A stretch of 64,000 nucleotides of DNA from Zygnema circumcarinatum (taxonomy: Eukaryota; Streptophyta; Zygnematophyceae; Zygnematales; Zygnemataceae): contig CM074809.1 in assembly GCA_037447605.1 (NCBI GenBank), forward strand, positions 3,951,488 through 4,015,487, in the 5' to 3' direction. Below are positions 42,791 to 57,944 of the stretch, piece after piece; position 1 is the stretch's first letter; the number at the start of each line of letters is the position of its first letter. Under the pieces are notes generated by a model. The model had not been told where the DNA came from. It made no database searches and saw only the letters and a list, made by a program, of their open reading frames with translations. A program made the translations under genes and the position numbers.

Positions 42791-42930
42791 AACGTGGCTG
42801 ACTTTGTAACACGTGGCGAAGTATGAATGGTCCACGTGGTCAAATATTCATTTCCGTACAATGCTGGTCGGTCGGATTTGCGCGCCCCCCTGCGCCTTGC
42901 CACGTCGGATCGTGAACGTACACGTGGCAC
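42791..42930 (+). promoter_or_regulatory. Cluster of ACGT-core elements upstream of DCD gene
   Basis: Five ACGT-core motifs lie 180-320 bases before the ATG at 43111: AACGTGGC (42791), ACACGTGGC (42809), CCACGTGG (42832), GCCACGTC (42899) and ACACGTGGCAC (42920). ACACGTGGC is the classical ABRE and CCACGTGG is a G-box. bZIP control by ABA or stress is inferred, which suits the stress roles known for DCD proteins. Confidence 0.5.
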
Positions 42931-43110
42931 ACTTTCATTGGGTTACAGCGTATCCATATTACGGTACCCGACCGTTGTAATTTTTCTTCTTGTACGGACG
43001 GTGAGCCGGCATTGTTTGGACTCTAGGGCCTCCGCCGAAGGAGAAAGGGGAAAGCAGACGTCCCGTCTTCTTCGCTGCAGGGGAGAGAGAGGGAGGGAGG
43101 GAGGGAGAGC

Positions 43111-45962
43111 ATGGCGGAGGGTACTGCTTCCAATGGGTATAAATGGGAGGAGGAATACCCCGAGCCCTTAGAATATGGCGTGATAGGGCAGGAACGGGCT
43201 CCAATTTCACGTGCAAATCCCGACTTTTTCTATGTTCGGAACTGGCAGGAAGAGGCAGCCGAGCCTCCTCTCTGTGATCTTATGCTGGGTCCAAGGACAG
43301 AATCTGCGAGCAGTAATTTTAAGAATTGTTTTCTTCAGAATTCGGAAAAGGACAACGAGGCAGACGGGCAGCAGACATATGAAGGTGGCGATGCTGATGA
43401 TGTTATTAAGAACCTGGAAGATTTACTACTTCATGGCGGCCATGGGGGAACTCATAAATGGGAGGGAAAAACCCGGGAAGGTTCGGTGGGGAGGTCAGAA
43501 AAACTGGCGAATGAAATCACGACAGCTGGCAGAAAGTTGGCCACTGAGGACCCCAAGATGCAGGGACAGCTGGCACCTCCTGATTCCTTGCATGTCGACT
43601 CGCAAGAAAAGGATTTTATGGTTCAGAAGTGCTCATTCGAACTAGTTCCTCCGCCAATTGCTCCTGATGAAGAGTCCAATTGCGGGGGTTCAGAGCAGAA
43701 ATTTTCTGCTCCCAACTCTCCTGCACCTCAGAGCAATGACGATTCACTTGCAGTCGCCATAGAGCAAGCCGTGCAGGAGAAAGAAGCGAAAATTTCTTCT
43801 CAAAAATTTCCCCCTTCCCGCCCAAAGTCAAAGCCACGGACAGGGGGGACTCGTCGAGTGGGGCGGAATTTAAGTGGAGGAAGCAACAATACCTTCACAT
43901 CAGATCAGGTTTCAATGGCGGCAGCCTGGGAAGCAAATAAATTGGGTAAGATTCAGTCATTCAGAGACAAGGAAATTCGCCACCTTTGTGGTTTTTAAAG
44001 CGAGAAATTGATCAGAATTGGACGTGTTTATGCCGTGCAGATTTTCTTAATTGGTTCAGTAGTTGTTTTGTTGCCAAGTTGTAGGCTAGTTAGAGTTGTA
44101 GGGTTTTCAGAGCTGAAGAGATAATGGATAAGTTTGCAGTTCATGTTCCTTTGGAAGAGTTCTTGCAATTTGAGAGTCTTCTCCTACAGCCCTTTAATGA
44201 CCTTTCTTCCGGTGTTGCTTGTTGAAGGCTTTGAGATCGACCATATGAAAATGGTAATTGGAGATATGGACCGAGAGCTTCAAGCGCGCTTTGCTCTGCT
44301 GGAATCGCTCCGGGTAAGCAAGGACTATAAATTTGCTGATATTCCAACCAGACCCAATTGACCCCATTCTTAGAAACCTTTTATCGCTGCTTTTTCTTTA
44401 GACTTTTGTGGTGGAGAGGAGGAGAGGGAGAGGGAGGTGGGCTCTTCCCTGTCTCCGTACACTCGGAACTTCTCTTTCCCGTATTTGTGGTGTAATCGTT
44501 CTTCCTTTGAGAGACCTTTCCCTTTCCCTTTCCTCCCTTTGGTGCAGTCTCCCCCTTTCTTTGGCGGCCCGCCAAGAGGGTGGCCTGCGCCGTACAGCTT
44601 CTTTGACCCGCTGCTGCTCCAAATGAATTCCGCGAATGGCCCAATCGGCATCCACCCGGTCAGTAATTTTCTTCTATATTTTAGGAGATAGCAGAATGAC
44701 GATGGAGGTGTTGCTTGGCGATGTTTGGTTTGATGTTTGAATTTTTTTTTTTTTTTTTTTTTTTTGGCTTCACCTTGAGAACGCTTATCGTCTTCCCTTT
44801 GACCTTGCCCTCCCTTCCCCCCTTTTTTTGCTTTTTTTTTTTTTCAGATGTGTGGCCCAGCTTGCGGAATTTTCGGGCAGCCTCAACCTTACCCAGCCAC
44901 TGTGCCCATGCCACTGCCCCCTTTCTATCCAGGTAGAAAAAAAAAACTAGCTAGCAAACTAACTAAACCAGCTGCTGACTGACTTTTCTCTTTTCGTTAT
45001 ATTTCCGCATAGTAACCCATTTCATTTCAAAGAAATAAAACTATTACTAAACTGTTTGCGCTCTAACTCGTTTTCAAGTGTAAAGGAAAGTTCTTTTTCT
45101 AATGAAATTCTTGTTTTAAAGCATGCTCTGATGTGCAGGTAGTGCTCAGGGCTGTGGGTCCATTCAAAGTAAGGGAGGGTTTCTAGACGGTTACATCTTC
45201 CTATGTAGCAATGGGAACATTATGGAGTTTTTAACCAATCAAGTCTTTGGAGCACCTTCGAGTCATTTTCTCGAAGTGGAAAGGATCAGTCTGAAAACCA
45301 GCCTCTTCCTATTAAATTTTGAAGCACGAGAAATTTTTGGACCCTTCAAAGCAGAGTCATCCGGAAGGTTGGATCATGACTCGCAAGTGCTGAAATTTTT
45401 TCCAGCTCAGGTTTGTGAAAAAATTCCCTTTTTTTTGGGGGGGGTTGAGGTTGGGGTTTTGTTTTGCTTCCTTCTTCTTCTTCTTCTTCTTTCCTTCTTA
45501 TTTTTTTTCTTCATTTTCCTACCTGTGTTGGTATTCTATGGGCTGGGGGGGGCTGACATTGTAAGAGGGGGTGTCATTGCAGGTAAGGGCAAAGCGAGTT
45601 GGAGATTTGAAATATTTATCAGAGCCTGTTTTCAAGCCGGCGATTTCAGATAACTATTACAAAGAAGACCCAGTGAAGATATTGAGCCGAATGCTGACTG
45701 CTACGCAGGTGTGAACACTTTCACATGTTGCAATATATATATTTTTTTTCATTATTTCCAAACATTAAGTAGCTGCTGTTCTCAAAACGAGTAACCGAAA
45801 TCGTCGCTGATCTGTGTGATTTGGCAGGTGAAGAAACTCCAATATCTTTTCAAGAGTAAAGGAGAAACAGTTGATGTGGAGGAATTGGGGAGAAGGATGG
45901 AATCAAGCACAAGTGAAGAGGGGAGCGAAACGAAGGAAGCCATGGCTGCACATGCAGCGTAA
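43111..45962 (+). CDS. DCD (development and cell death) domain protein
   Basis: Seven exons (43111-43945, 44228-44313, about 44419-44658, 44848-44932, 45139-45410, 45583-45708, 45828-45962) give 592 residues. The DCD domain at about 430-545 shows GYIFLCSNGNIMEFL, VFGAP, FLLNFEAREIFGPF and a downstream AKRVGDLKYLSEPVFKPAI segment. DCD domains are plant-specific and occur in N-rich proteins linked to stress and programmed cell death; their biochemical role is not settled. The N-terminal 280 residues, encoded by one large exon, are hydrophilic and low complexity. A short helical segment (FEIDHMKMVIGDMDRELQAR) and a Pro/Gly/Phe-rich linker come before the DCD domain. The C-terminus is a charged helix ending in Ala-rich residues. 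The exon 3 start is uncertain because several AG sites lie in the purine run at 44401-44436; 44419 keeps phase but is not the strongest site. Confidence 0.86.
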
Positions 45963-47432
45963 AGGGGGTGCAATTTGAAAACTTTTTATGGGAATGTTTT
46001 TTGTGAATGAAATGTGGTAACATGTGACCACATTTTTAGGATTTCGTGCCGTCCGTTTCCGAAGGGGGGGGTCAGACGAGCCCCAAAGTCTGCATGGGCC
46101 TTTTGCTGCCGGCGGCTTTTGTCGGCCAAAAGGCGGTTGGAGGCTCAGAAAAACGACCGTTTTGGGGGGAGGGAAGGGCTCGATTGGTCGGTCGGGGGGT
46201 TCCTATTTAAACTTTGTAGAGTTTAGCTTCGCTCTTCCATTGGTTCAATCCATATAAGCAAATGGAGAACAGAGCCCGAGGTAGTGTGGGTGGGAGTGGG
46301 AGTGAAAGTTTATGGAGAAGCGAAGCTCGAAAGCTCTGAAGCTGAGTGTATAGAATTGGACATGTTGGTCCGTGCAAGACACGGTTGTACTTTATGGTCA
46401 CTGTTCAATGGTACATTATTCGGAATGGCACTGCATGGAATTGTGCATGATTCGTTTGGGGTCGATCACAGTTCGTACCTCGTAGCGGATGTTTCCATGT
46501 GTGTGAGATTCAAGTGCTGTTCTCTGCAGTGGTTAAGCAATGACGTTACCACCAAGCAGGACGAGGGCAGCAGCCTCTCCTGCACTTCAACAAAGGCGAA
46601 ACAATTGCCAAAAACCAATGTCTAAGTCCTAACTCGGGCCATCGTTCCCATGAAAGTGTTACCTTTTTTTTTTTTATCTTGCTTCGTCCCTTAGATGGCC
46701 TATGGGCTATGTCCTCGCCAAGACCCATAGGCAATCGCCATCGTGAGTTCAATGCCATGTTATTCGCATCACATAAAGGGAAGTCGCGAGCTGCAGGGTG
46801 CCCCGCACTGCCAACAAGTACAACATGGCACGGAACCAAACCACGCTTTCCAAAGTGGCCGCTGCATGTCTGCATGGCAGTTACGTGAAAATCTGAAAAC
46901 CCCCGTTGAACAGAACCTGCTTAGAATTGACACCGTCCTGCTGGATGTAACTGGAACGGTAACTTTACTTTTTATTGAATGTAACTGTAACTTTAACTGT
47001 TGCAAGTGCAAATAATCACACAGTAGTCCACGTGGTTGGCTTTGATTCGTGGATGGTTCGGACGCTGGCGGACTGCCACGTGGCCTACTGCGACTTTCGG
47101 CGTTCCATGCGCCAGTTCCACGGGCACTGCCGCGTTGGCTCCTCCCCGCCGCGGCTGCCCACTCAGCGACCGCCACGCAACCAGGAACTTCCAAACCGCA
47201 CAGTACTAATTTCTGAGTTTATTATACTGAATATTGTTAAAATAGAATACTCCGCAACGCCCCCTCTCCCCTCCGCCGCAAGATTTGGAGCCCCGTCCAA
47301 TTTGTCCACCGTCTGCAGGCCTCTTTCCCCCCCCCCCGCACCCCTCCCTTGCACCGCCTCCTCTCTCGCTCTCTCTTTCCCTCTCCCCCGTCTCTCGGTG
47401 CATCTCCTCTCCTCTCCCTTGAAGGAGCAGCC
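45963..47432. other. Spacer before cytochrome c
   Basis: Contains a short family B fragment near 46689-46760 (GGCCTATGGGC and CGCCATCGTGAGTTCAATGC), two CACGTGG motifs at 47030 and 47077 that may belong to the cytochrome c promoter, and a CT-rich leader from 47315. Open frames here lack motifs. Confidence 0.5.
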
Positions 47433-49171
<1,739 letters not shown>

Positions 49172-50861
49172 AGCAGGCAGCAAGATGTTCCTGGATTTGC
49201 TGCTTATGGAGAAGAGAAAGAAAAGCATCAGCACGCCAATTTAACGGCATCTGTGAAGGTGCCGGAAGACCATTGTGAAAAGTAACTGTGCAGAGGGCAG
49301 CCGGTAGAGGCCGCTTCATTCTAACCATAGCTCAGGTGACAGCTTTCGTTCGTTATCAGTAGTAGAGAGAGGCTCCCCGATGTGCATTGGGAGCTCTTCT
49401 GTCTCTCGCGGTGGTTGTGGTGCTGCTTATGCTGTGATGGTTGGGCGCCCGCCCCTCTTGAGCTCTTCCGTGCTTCCATCATTCATAATTCATTCACCCG
49501 GGCCTTGGAAGGGAGTGAAATGCGTCTGTTCAGTACTGGGTTAGCTTGGATCGATTGTGTGTATTTGTCACATGCAATGGCATAAGACAGTCAACATGTG
49601 TTGGCGGAATAGAGGATTTTGGTAGAAAGGGTGGCACTATTATTATATCTGCATCAGCGAACTAAGGCATACAAAACTCCATGGTGCTTCCCATGCACAC
49701 GATTCCGTTAGGGAAAACCCGTTCTTGCGGCAAATTCAAGACACAGAAACGTTCCTCGCGTCACACGTGCCACGTGTCAGTTTGTGATGGATGCGCTTTC
49801 GAACCGCACGTGTGTCCACGCTGGCAGGGTAGGGCCAGCTCAGCAATCCTTTTTTCGCCCAAATTTGAACAGGAATAGCAACAAATTGTAGTGACCGTTT
49901 TCCAAGGGAACATTCACGACAAAATATTTTCCACTTCTTGCCCGTTACATGTGCACAACGAATTTCTGCCCGAAAAGTTGGACTGCCCTGGCAGAAACAG
50001 AATTTTATGCTGCCCGACGTGTAAAAAAAGAAGCTGCCCGGTAACTAAACGGTCTGCTAATTTGAGCTAGAAAGTCTGCCAGGGTTCCAAAAAAGTAATT
50101 ATTTACGTGAAATTAGACCCAATCGTTTTCTTGGAGCGCTATCCAGTAGCGGCAGGGCCTGCCTTGCAAGCTGATCCGCCCGCCCACAGCCTGCAGGGAG
50201 AGAGATGCTTCAGGACCCCTCCTTGCTGGCCTGCAGATGCCCACATTGCTGCAGCTTTTAGGGTTAATGAGACGACAGTAGCGCGCCCCTGCTCCTCCGC
50301 TAGCTCATGAACGGTCAGATCAGATACTCTTCGGAGTAGGGAATAGGGATTCGCTGATCAGGGAGACGCTTCGCATCAGCTGCATTAGCCAGCATTCTCT
50401 CAGAATATCGAAAACTTAAGCAATGCAGGTTGGTGACTCAGAAACTTGCAGATTTGGTTACTTTTGGGAGCAAAAAATTGCAGGCAGCTGTCTGAATGCT
50501 CTTCTCGTAGGGAAACCTTAGGAGTTGCAGGCTGCTGAAATGGGGATCTTGCAAACCTTGATGCTGAAGCATCGCACACTCTATGAGTGTAAACGCTCTA
50601 TGAGTTGATACATTCGCTAAGACAATAAATAGTGTCTGATCGTTTGAAGGCTTCATATCTCGCTGACATGCCAGCGGATGCCCTGCGCAGGGCCTCCTTG
50701 GGAATCCGACGACTTGGAACTTCTGCAAAGCGTCAGAGATTGCATTTTCTGGATCTGATTCCACTTTTCAGCAATCCTCGGGGGCAAAATGCTCGCTTTC
50801 GAGCTTATCGAAGGAATGCTCGCGTCTTTTTTCAGTGTCAGGCCCGGAAGTTTCGAGCAAA
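49172..50861. other. Spacer between cytochrome c and PGI
   Basis: No feature is recognised up to 50600. From 50668 to 50865 an Arg-rich open frame in another phase precedes the PGI start. It may be leader sequence but cannot be joined convincingly. Confidence 0.4.
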
Positions 50862-53800
50862 ATGAGCAATGCAGGGGAGGGGCAGACGAGGATAAACGTC
50901 TGCAGTTCCATGTCACCGTTTAAACATGAGATCGAGTCTGCATCTGGGGTACATGTGAAGCGCTCCCGGCCAGCTGGCGAGTCTCGGATTTCGGCTGTTT
51001 CCAGGTACTTTAAAGATCAAAAGCTGTCCCATTTTGAATTGGTATAGGGACGCACAACCTTGAAATACTTGTTTGGACCCAGGCCCTCTATGAACTACGT
51101 TATTAACTAAGACTTTTCTATTAAATGGCGCCATTGAAGCGTTCTAGAAGTGCATCTTAGTCTTTGTTTTGGGGGGTTCAAAGGTTTGCAAATGCAAGAT
51201 AGATGGTATAGAGAAGAAAAAAATCGTTACAAATTTGGTCCTATTTGACTGAAGGAAAGCAATGTCGTGAAGCATACCTTATGTCCAGTTGGAGCCAGCT
51301 ATAGATTCCCTTTCCGGACACGGTGTTGGAAGAAGATCTCTTAGAGCATGATTTCTCTTCTTAACTTGGTCCATGGGATGCCGCTTTATGCTCAATGTGC
51401 GTTAAGTTGTTTCCTTTTGCAGCAAGATTGTGGAAGGGCCCGTTGACACGACAGCATTAAAAGCGGAGACGGACCTTATTACGGATCCAATCACGCTTTG
51501 GAATCGATATGTTGAATGGCTATATCATGAGGAGGAGCTTGACTTGTACCTTGATGTTAGTCGAGTTGGGTTCACGGACGATTTTGTGCAAGCCATGGAG
51601 CCAAAGGTATTATCTGAATCAGATTCTGATTTAAGTCTTGAAGATGACTTTTTTAGCCATCTTTTTAGGTTTAGTTTGCGCATATTCATGCACAAGAGAT
51701 GAGTGGGCAAGTAAGATGATAGTAGAGAGGGTTGAATGCAATGAAGAAACAGCAGGTTGAGAAGAAGAGTGAAAGATAATGGAATGGGCGGGGTATGAGG
51801 GAAGAGGAAGGAGTTGGCAGCAGGAGGTAGGGAGCAAGAGGAGGAGGGGGAAGGTAGAGACAAGAGGGAAAGAGTCATAAGAGGAGGCGGGAGAGCAGTA
51901 AGCATATTGAACACACTATGCTTTACAAATAAAACACTTTCAAGATTGTGTAGAGGTATTTTTGAGAAACATTTTGAACTCCATCTAGACTATGACTCAT
52001 TATACACACTGTTGAGTACCTTATCTGCTTTAGTATTCCGCATGAAGCTTGCATTGTCTAAGCTTGCAATCAGGTGAGACTAAGTCATGATTGAGCTTTC
52101 TTTAAACGAGTACCCTGGAATTTACTCCTGCTGTGAAACTGTTGATTACGTTGCTGAGAAATGCCACCTGTGCACCTGAATGGACTTGGCAGTTTGAGCA
52201 CGCATTCAAGTCTATGGTGGAACTGGAGGCAGGCGCCATTGCCAATCCTGACGAAGGACGAATGGTTGGTCATTATTGGCTAAGGAAGCCAGAGTTGGCT
52301 CCTTCGCCTACTCTTCAAAATAACATTACCGATACTCTGGATGCAGTAGAGGCGTTTGCAAAGGGAATAGTCGATGGCACGGTACATATGCCTTTCCATT
52401 ATGTAGGCCTTACCATTCGCATAATTTGCATGGCAAAAATTGACTGCAGTCAGATTAAGGATCAACTTAGTCAAGTTGAAAACGAAGCACTGATGGAGCT
52501 AGGAACTGGTAATGCCCACCATTTGCCACGTATTGGTTTATCTAAGAGAAAGCTGTTTGTCTTCACCTTGAGCACCTACCTCTCTTTCTTTACCCGTACT
52601 GTTCCCTCTCCCCTTCTCTCTCTCTCATGCACTTGTGTTTTCTATGTCCATATTCCTTGGAAATTTGCTGCAGATCCGTCCTCCCCCTTGCCCAGCAGGA
52701 CGCTTCACTCAAGTGCTTTCTGTGGGTATCGGAGGATCTGCACTAGGGCCGCAATTTGTTGCTGAAGCTCTTGCTCCCTTAAATCCTCGATTGAAAGTAA
52801 GCAACTATTCATCCTTTCTGGCACTGAAACTGCATTTTTGTAATAATAGAATGCACGAATACACAGCCAAATGTAAGTCTTATGAGTAGCTCGAGGTGAT
52901 ATTGAGCTACGAAGAAAAACCGGTTGGCAGTTATTCTTAGCTGATGATACGAACGGGAATCGTGCAAGAAAATAAGTCAGCTAGCTCTGAAAGGTCACAA
53001 ACGATGAGTTCCAAGGCTCTCCATACGTTTCGTAAGACACGGTCATGAATTTCTCAATAAGTGTGTTGTACTTGAATTGCTGCAGATACGGTTCATTGAT
53101 AACACGGATCCGGCCGGAATTGATCAGCAAATCGCCGAACTAGGACCAGAACTTTCCTCTACTCTCGTTGTGGTTATCTCCAAGGTGATGTTATGTGCTT
53201 ACTAGCCCAAACATTCGTACTTAGTGTCAGCTTATCACATGTTGCTTTTCATTCACTTCGAGCGCTATCCAAATCCTGCCATCATTTAATCCTGCATATC
53301 TGACTATCCTTCCCGCCCCTCTGCCGTCTCTCCCTCCTTCATTCTTCGTCTATCGCGTTCTACTCTCGCCCCTCTCTCTCTTTTGCCCCCCTTCTCCAAT
53401 GCAGAGCGGAGGCACTCCTGAGACACGAAATGGGCTTTTGGAGGTTCAAAAAGCTTTCCGTGACACCGGCCTAGACTTTTCCAAACAGGTACGCTCAACC
53501 TCCTTCGATCTCAGTGCATGTATCATCTTTCTAGTGAACAAAAGCGGCTGAACTATGCCAATTGCTGCCACTTTTTTGCCTGTTTTTTTTACGTCAGATT
53601 CTAACGTTATATCGGCTTTACCATATTGTCAGGGTGTTGCGATTACCCAAGCTGGGTCTCTGCTTGATAACACTGCCAAAATTGAGGGATGGCTTGCCCG
53701 ATTTCCCATGTTTGATTGGGTGGGAGGCCGCACATCTCTCTTCTCTGCTGTCGGACTCCTCGATGCTGCTCTTCAGGTAAGAGTAACAAACACCTTGGGA

Positions 53801-55347
53801 TTTCGAATTTCGCGTTTTTAAGACATATACAGGACAGCCAAAAGCAGCCGTAAACATTATGCGACACCTCAGATTTTTTTAACTTCGATTTTTGCGATCC
53901 TTCTCCGTTAGTGCATAGTGTATCCCGTTTATCATCGTCCTGCCTTGAATTTTTTTTATTAGATTCGTATGGCAGGGTATTGACATTCGTGGAATGCTCG
54001 AGGGTGCCGCTTTGATGGACGAGGAATCTCGCAAGCCCTCAGTAAGCTTTTCGTGGCTATGAAATCTTCAGTTTTAGCTCGTTTCTCATATGGGTGTCCA
54101 TTATCATCTCTTTCAAATGCAGTCATCCTCTGAAACCGTGAAGTGAACCTTAACTCTAATTTCAACACTATCCAATTCTTTGGGTTTTCTTGCAGATTAA
54201 GACGAACCCTGCGGCCCTCCTTGCTCTCTCATGGTATTGGTGCACGGATGGAGTTGGTTCAAAGGCAAGCTCCTGCACCCTAACTTCATCAACCATAACG
54301 CAAAATCCTAAAATTTGGACGAGATAAAGGTGTTCTGTTGTGAAAGAGTGAGCATAGAAATTGTCGTCTTTCAGGTAGAGAGTTGCCCTCTAGATCAAGA
54401 AAATTCAACATTGATGGCTCTCTCTCCTCTCTCCCTCCCTCCCTCCCTCCTCGCTCCCTCTTCCCATCCCTCCCTCCCTCCTCGCTCCCTCTTCCCATCC
54501 CTCCCTCCCCCTCCTCCTCCCCCCCTCACCTCGTCCCCCCTCTCTCTCTCTGTCTCACCTTCCCTCTCTGTGCCTGTGTCAGGACATGGTGGTTTTGCCA
54601 TACAAAGACAGTCTGCTGCTATTCAGCAGATATCTGCAGCAGCTTGTTATGGAGTCCATTGGAAAGGAGTTCGACCTCGATGGGAACAAGGTCAGAGTTG
54701 AAACTGAATACTCTAAAAATGTTGACCCACAAGCCCACCACAGGAGGAAGAAGGAGAAGTTGTGTGCTACGCGGAATGGACCATGACCATGACACACTAG
54801 TTTTTTCTTGTCTTTAGTGGGACACTGGCCTTGTTAACAAATTTCTTAATCAATTGAATGCATTAGCTCACAAAAATAGGTTATACATGGTTTGGCAGGT
54901 GTTCCAAGGAATCTCTGTATTCGGAAACAAGGGCAGCACAGATCAGCATGCGTGAGTATCAATTCCACTCTGTTCAGAGAATTCCGAAACAATGAAGGAG
55001 AGAGCAAGGGACGAGAGAAGAGGAGAGGTCGAGATGGGAGGAAAGCGAGAGGGCGAGGGAGAGACAGAGAAAAAGCAGATAGTCAAGTACAGAAATTCTG
55101 TTTGTTTCAGAATACAACTGAGATCCTTCTGCGGTTGTTGTGGGGCAATCCCATGCAGCTACATTCAGCAGCTGAGAGAAGGCGTTCCCAATTTTTTCGC
55201 CACTTTCATCGAAGTCCTGCGCGATCGGCCCCTTGGACGGGACTGGGAACTCGAACCCGGAGTTACTTCGGGAGATTATCTTTTTGGAATGCTGCAGGTA
55301 CTTTTGCGAAATCTTCTTTATTTCCCTCCCTCCTCTCTCTTCTCACA

Positions 55348-55403
<56 letters not shown>

Positions 55404-57294
55404 TCTCTCTCTCTTTCTCTCTCCCTCTCTCGCTCTCTTTCTTGTGTTCTGCAATGACCCTCGATTTCTTCTCCCTTGTCTGTCTGTCCTTCTCTTGTTT
55501 ATATCTTCGCCTTTAGGCTTACCGACAGGCTGTTTGATTCGGAGTTCTCCTATTTGAAATTCATGCTGGCAGAGTAATACTGCGCTGCAATGCAGCTATT
55601 CCAGTTTAAGAAAATCGAGAAGGGAGATGTTACCTGTAGGAATACTGAACTAGTTCTGTGCATGCTCGCTTTCTAATATTGCAGGGAACCCGTGCAGCGC
55701 TATATGCGAACAAGCGAGAATCTATTACTCTCACCATAGGTGAAGTGACTCCTCAAACTGTGGGAGCGATGATTGCTCTCTATGAGAGAGCTGTTGGCTT
55801 CTACGCATCCCTCGTCAATGTCAACGCCTACCACCAGCCAGGTGAGTGTATATGCGCATGCATACAGAAACGCATGAAACATAACTAAGTTTAAAATTCA
55901 GACCAGCAATTCTTTCATATCGTTCTGGGAAGATCGCCTTGTCCTACCTCAAGGACAAAATTTATTCCATAGTGTACTATGATGTGGTGTGTAACAAGAT
56001 GTCAAGACTATGCAAGGTTTGGATAAAGATAAGGCCAAAGTTTAGGTTTCAGGGTCAGGTCAAGGTTGTACAATTGTTCCTCTACCGCGTACATGAGAGC
56101 AATACAGAGAGAGGCTTGCAAAAATTAGCAGTCATTTGAAATTGTTCTTGTATGCAGCTGGTCTTTCATTCTTTTCTGACTCCAATAAGTTTGTTATTAT
56201 TGATCTGCTGAGCAGGTGTGGAGGCTGGGAAAAAAGCTGCAGCTGATGTTCTTTCTATTCAAAAAAGAGTCCTTATGGTTCTCAGTGAAGCCAGGTACAC
56301 CATTTCTCCTTCCGAAGATTCTAGAAAGCATAACAAAGAGACGCAAATTCTTGGGATAAAGCGCACCTGCTACCTTCACAACCCTAAGCCATTTCATTAG
56401 CATTCTTGCATTCACATGATGGTTATAGATAGTAGCTAGCTGGGCTTAGCGAAGACTAAACGAGTGAAGTTTCACAAAGCTAATAAGTTCCTTGAAGGCT
56501 TACAGCAGTTGTTAGGGTACTTCCCTAACAAGGTATGTACCTTGAAGTTGCTTTGGAGTTCTGAAAGTAATTCTAGGACCCTGTCGGGGTTAATCACTTT
56601 GAACGAGGAGTAAGTAGCTCACATGGTATTGCTTAGTGATGACATATGACATCGATAGCGCTGAAACTGAGAATGTCGTGTTTTTTCTGAACGATGTGTG
56701 CAGTTGTAAGGAGCCTGTGGAGGCTCTCACAATAGAGGAGCTTGCTCAGCGCTGCGATGCACCTGAGAAGGTCAGTATTCCGAGTCTATGTCAGACCTCT
56801 TCTTAAAAATATAATCAATACTACTACCACTCCTAGTACTACGACCATTGCTAGGGGCAAAGGGGGATCGAATTGTAAGCTTCTCCACATGAGTCTTGGA
56901 TGTTTCGAAAATTTTCATTTTAGGAGTCATAGGATTTTTGGATGAATCTTTAACAATATCTTAACCAAATCTCTCCCCCTCCTTATCCCCCCTCCCACTC
57001 CCCTTCTCTCCCACCCCCCCTCTCCCTCCTTCCCTTCGCCCTCCTCCGTCCTCGCCGTCTCCCCACCCCTCCTTCCCCTCCCGTACCTCTCACATACTCT
57101 TGTCTCTTTTCGAAAGATCACACTACAACTAAATATGACGCCTTGTGTGCCTAGTGCAGGTGGAGGTGATCTACTCCATAGTGCGCCACATGGCTGCCAA
57201 TGACCGCGCGGTGATGGCGTCCTTCGAGGAGGAGGCCTCTCCGCGCACAGTGAGAGTGCTCAGTGAGGAATGCCCCGTGGACGACTTGTATTAG
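50862..57294 (+). CDS. PGI1: Glucose-6-phosphate isomerase, plastid type
   Basis: Sixteen exons (50862-51004, 51423-51606, 52193-52381, 52674-52796, 53086-53184, 53405-53488, 53633-53776, 53976-54041, 54196-54264, 54583-54690, 54899-54951, 55159-55297, 55685-55841, 56216-56294, 56704-56770, 57160-57294) give 612 residues, as against about 613 for Arabidopsis plastid PGI1. The body follows PGI1 closely: [121 protein letters not shown]. It interconverts glucose-6-phosphate and fructose-6-phosphate, in the plastid feeding starch synthesis. About 70 residues precede the conserved core and may be the transit peptide, though the leader is not strongly typical. The ATG at 50862 is chosen because it is in frame and gives the expected length; a further upstream exon cannot be excluded. 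The intron after 54264 has a GC donor. Confidence 0.95.
54418..54565 (+). repeat. CCCTC-rich tract in PGI GC-AG intron
   Basis: Imperfect duplicated blocks of CCTCCCTCCCTCCTCGCTCC. A (CT)n tract also lies at 55350-55440 in a later PGI intron. Confidence 0.9.
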
Positions 57295-57447
57295 GGGCAG
57301 CACCATGTGGAGCTCCAATTTTTTAATATATAGGAGGCTCCAAGGGTCTACAACTACAGAAACTATTGGAAAATGAAGGAATGAGCAGTTTGCTTGGGTA
57401 AGGCTGGTTCTCAGCGTGCCAGTAGGCAGAAGCGATGGGTTTTGAGT

Positions 57448-57487
57448 GTAGGGTTTACGGTTTAGGGTTAAGGTTAGAGTTAGGGTT
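57448..57487 (+). repeat. Telomere-like repeats, G-strand
   Basis: Variants of TTTAGGG/TTAGGG in GTAGGGTTTACGG and TTTAGGGTTAAGGTTAGAG, just past the PGI 3' end. Confidence 0.7.
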
Positions 57488-57599
57488 CAGAGCTCAGCAG
57501 GGCAATGACGTCCTGCTCTGTAATTCGTAATAGTTGAATTCCTTGGCAAAATGCACCATTGTTATTTTTATGACCTCTCTTTGTTTTCCGTCTCAAACT

Positions 57600-57712
57600 G
57601 TTGAAGGGAGGGAGGAGGGAGAAGGGGGGAGGGGGGCCGGGGCAGCGGGAAGGGAGGGAGGGGGCGAGGGGGGGAGGAAAGGAGGAAGGGGGAAGGGGGG
57701 TGGGGAGAATAT
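57600..57712 (+). repeat. GGGAGG purine tract
   Basis: Purine tract between the convergent PGI and orphan genes. Confidence 0.85.
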
Positions 57713-57944
57713 GCACTAACATCCATATAGGAAAGGCAATCTCATACAAAAAAAATGCGTAAAGGTCAATCGATAGGATCTTCAATGGCTTCGCCAGCAA
57801 AATCTCATGGAATTTATACTCGCTTAAATACACAAACAAAAAAAATGATTGGCAGAGTAAATTGAAATTAATCGATTGGACATTTTTTTTTCTGAATAGC
57901 TGACAAAGGGATCGCCTCTTTTTGAATCGCTTGAAACTGACTCC

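Noticed and set aside
46284-46625. 113-residue open frame upstream of cytochrome c.
   Set aside because: No similarity recognised; composition and context look intergenic.
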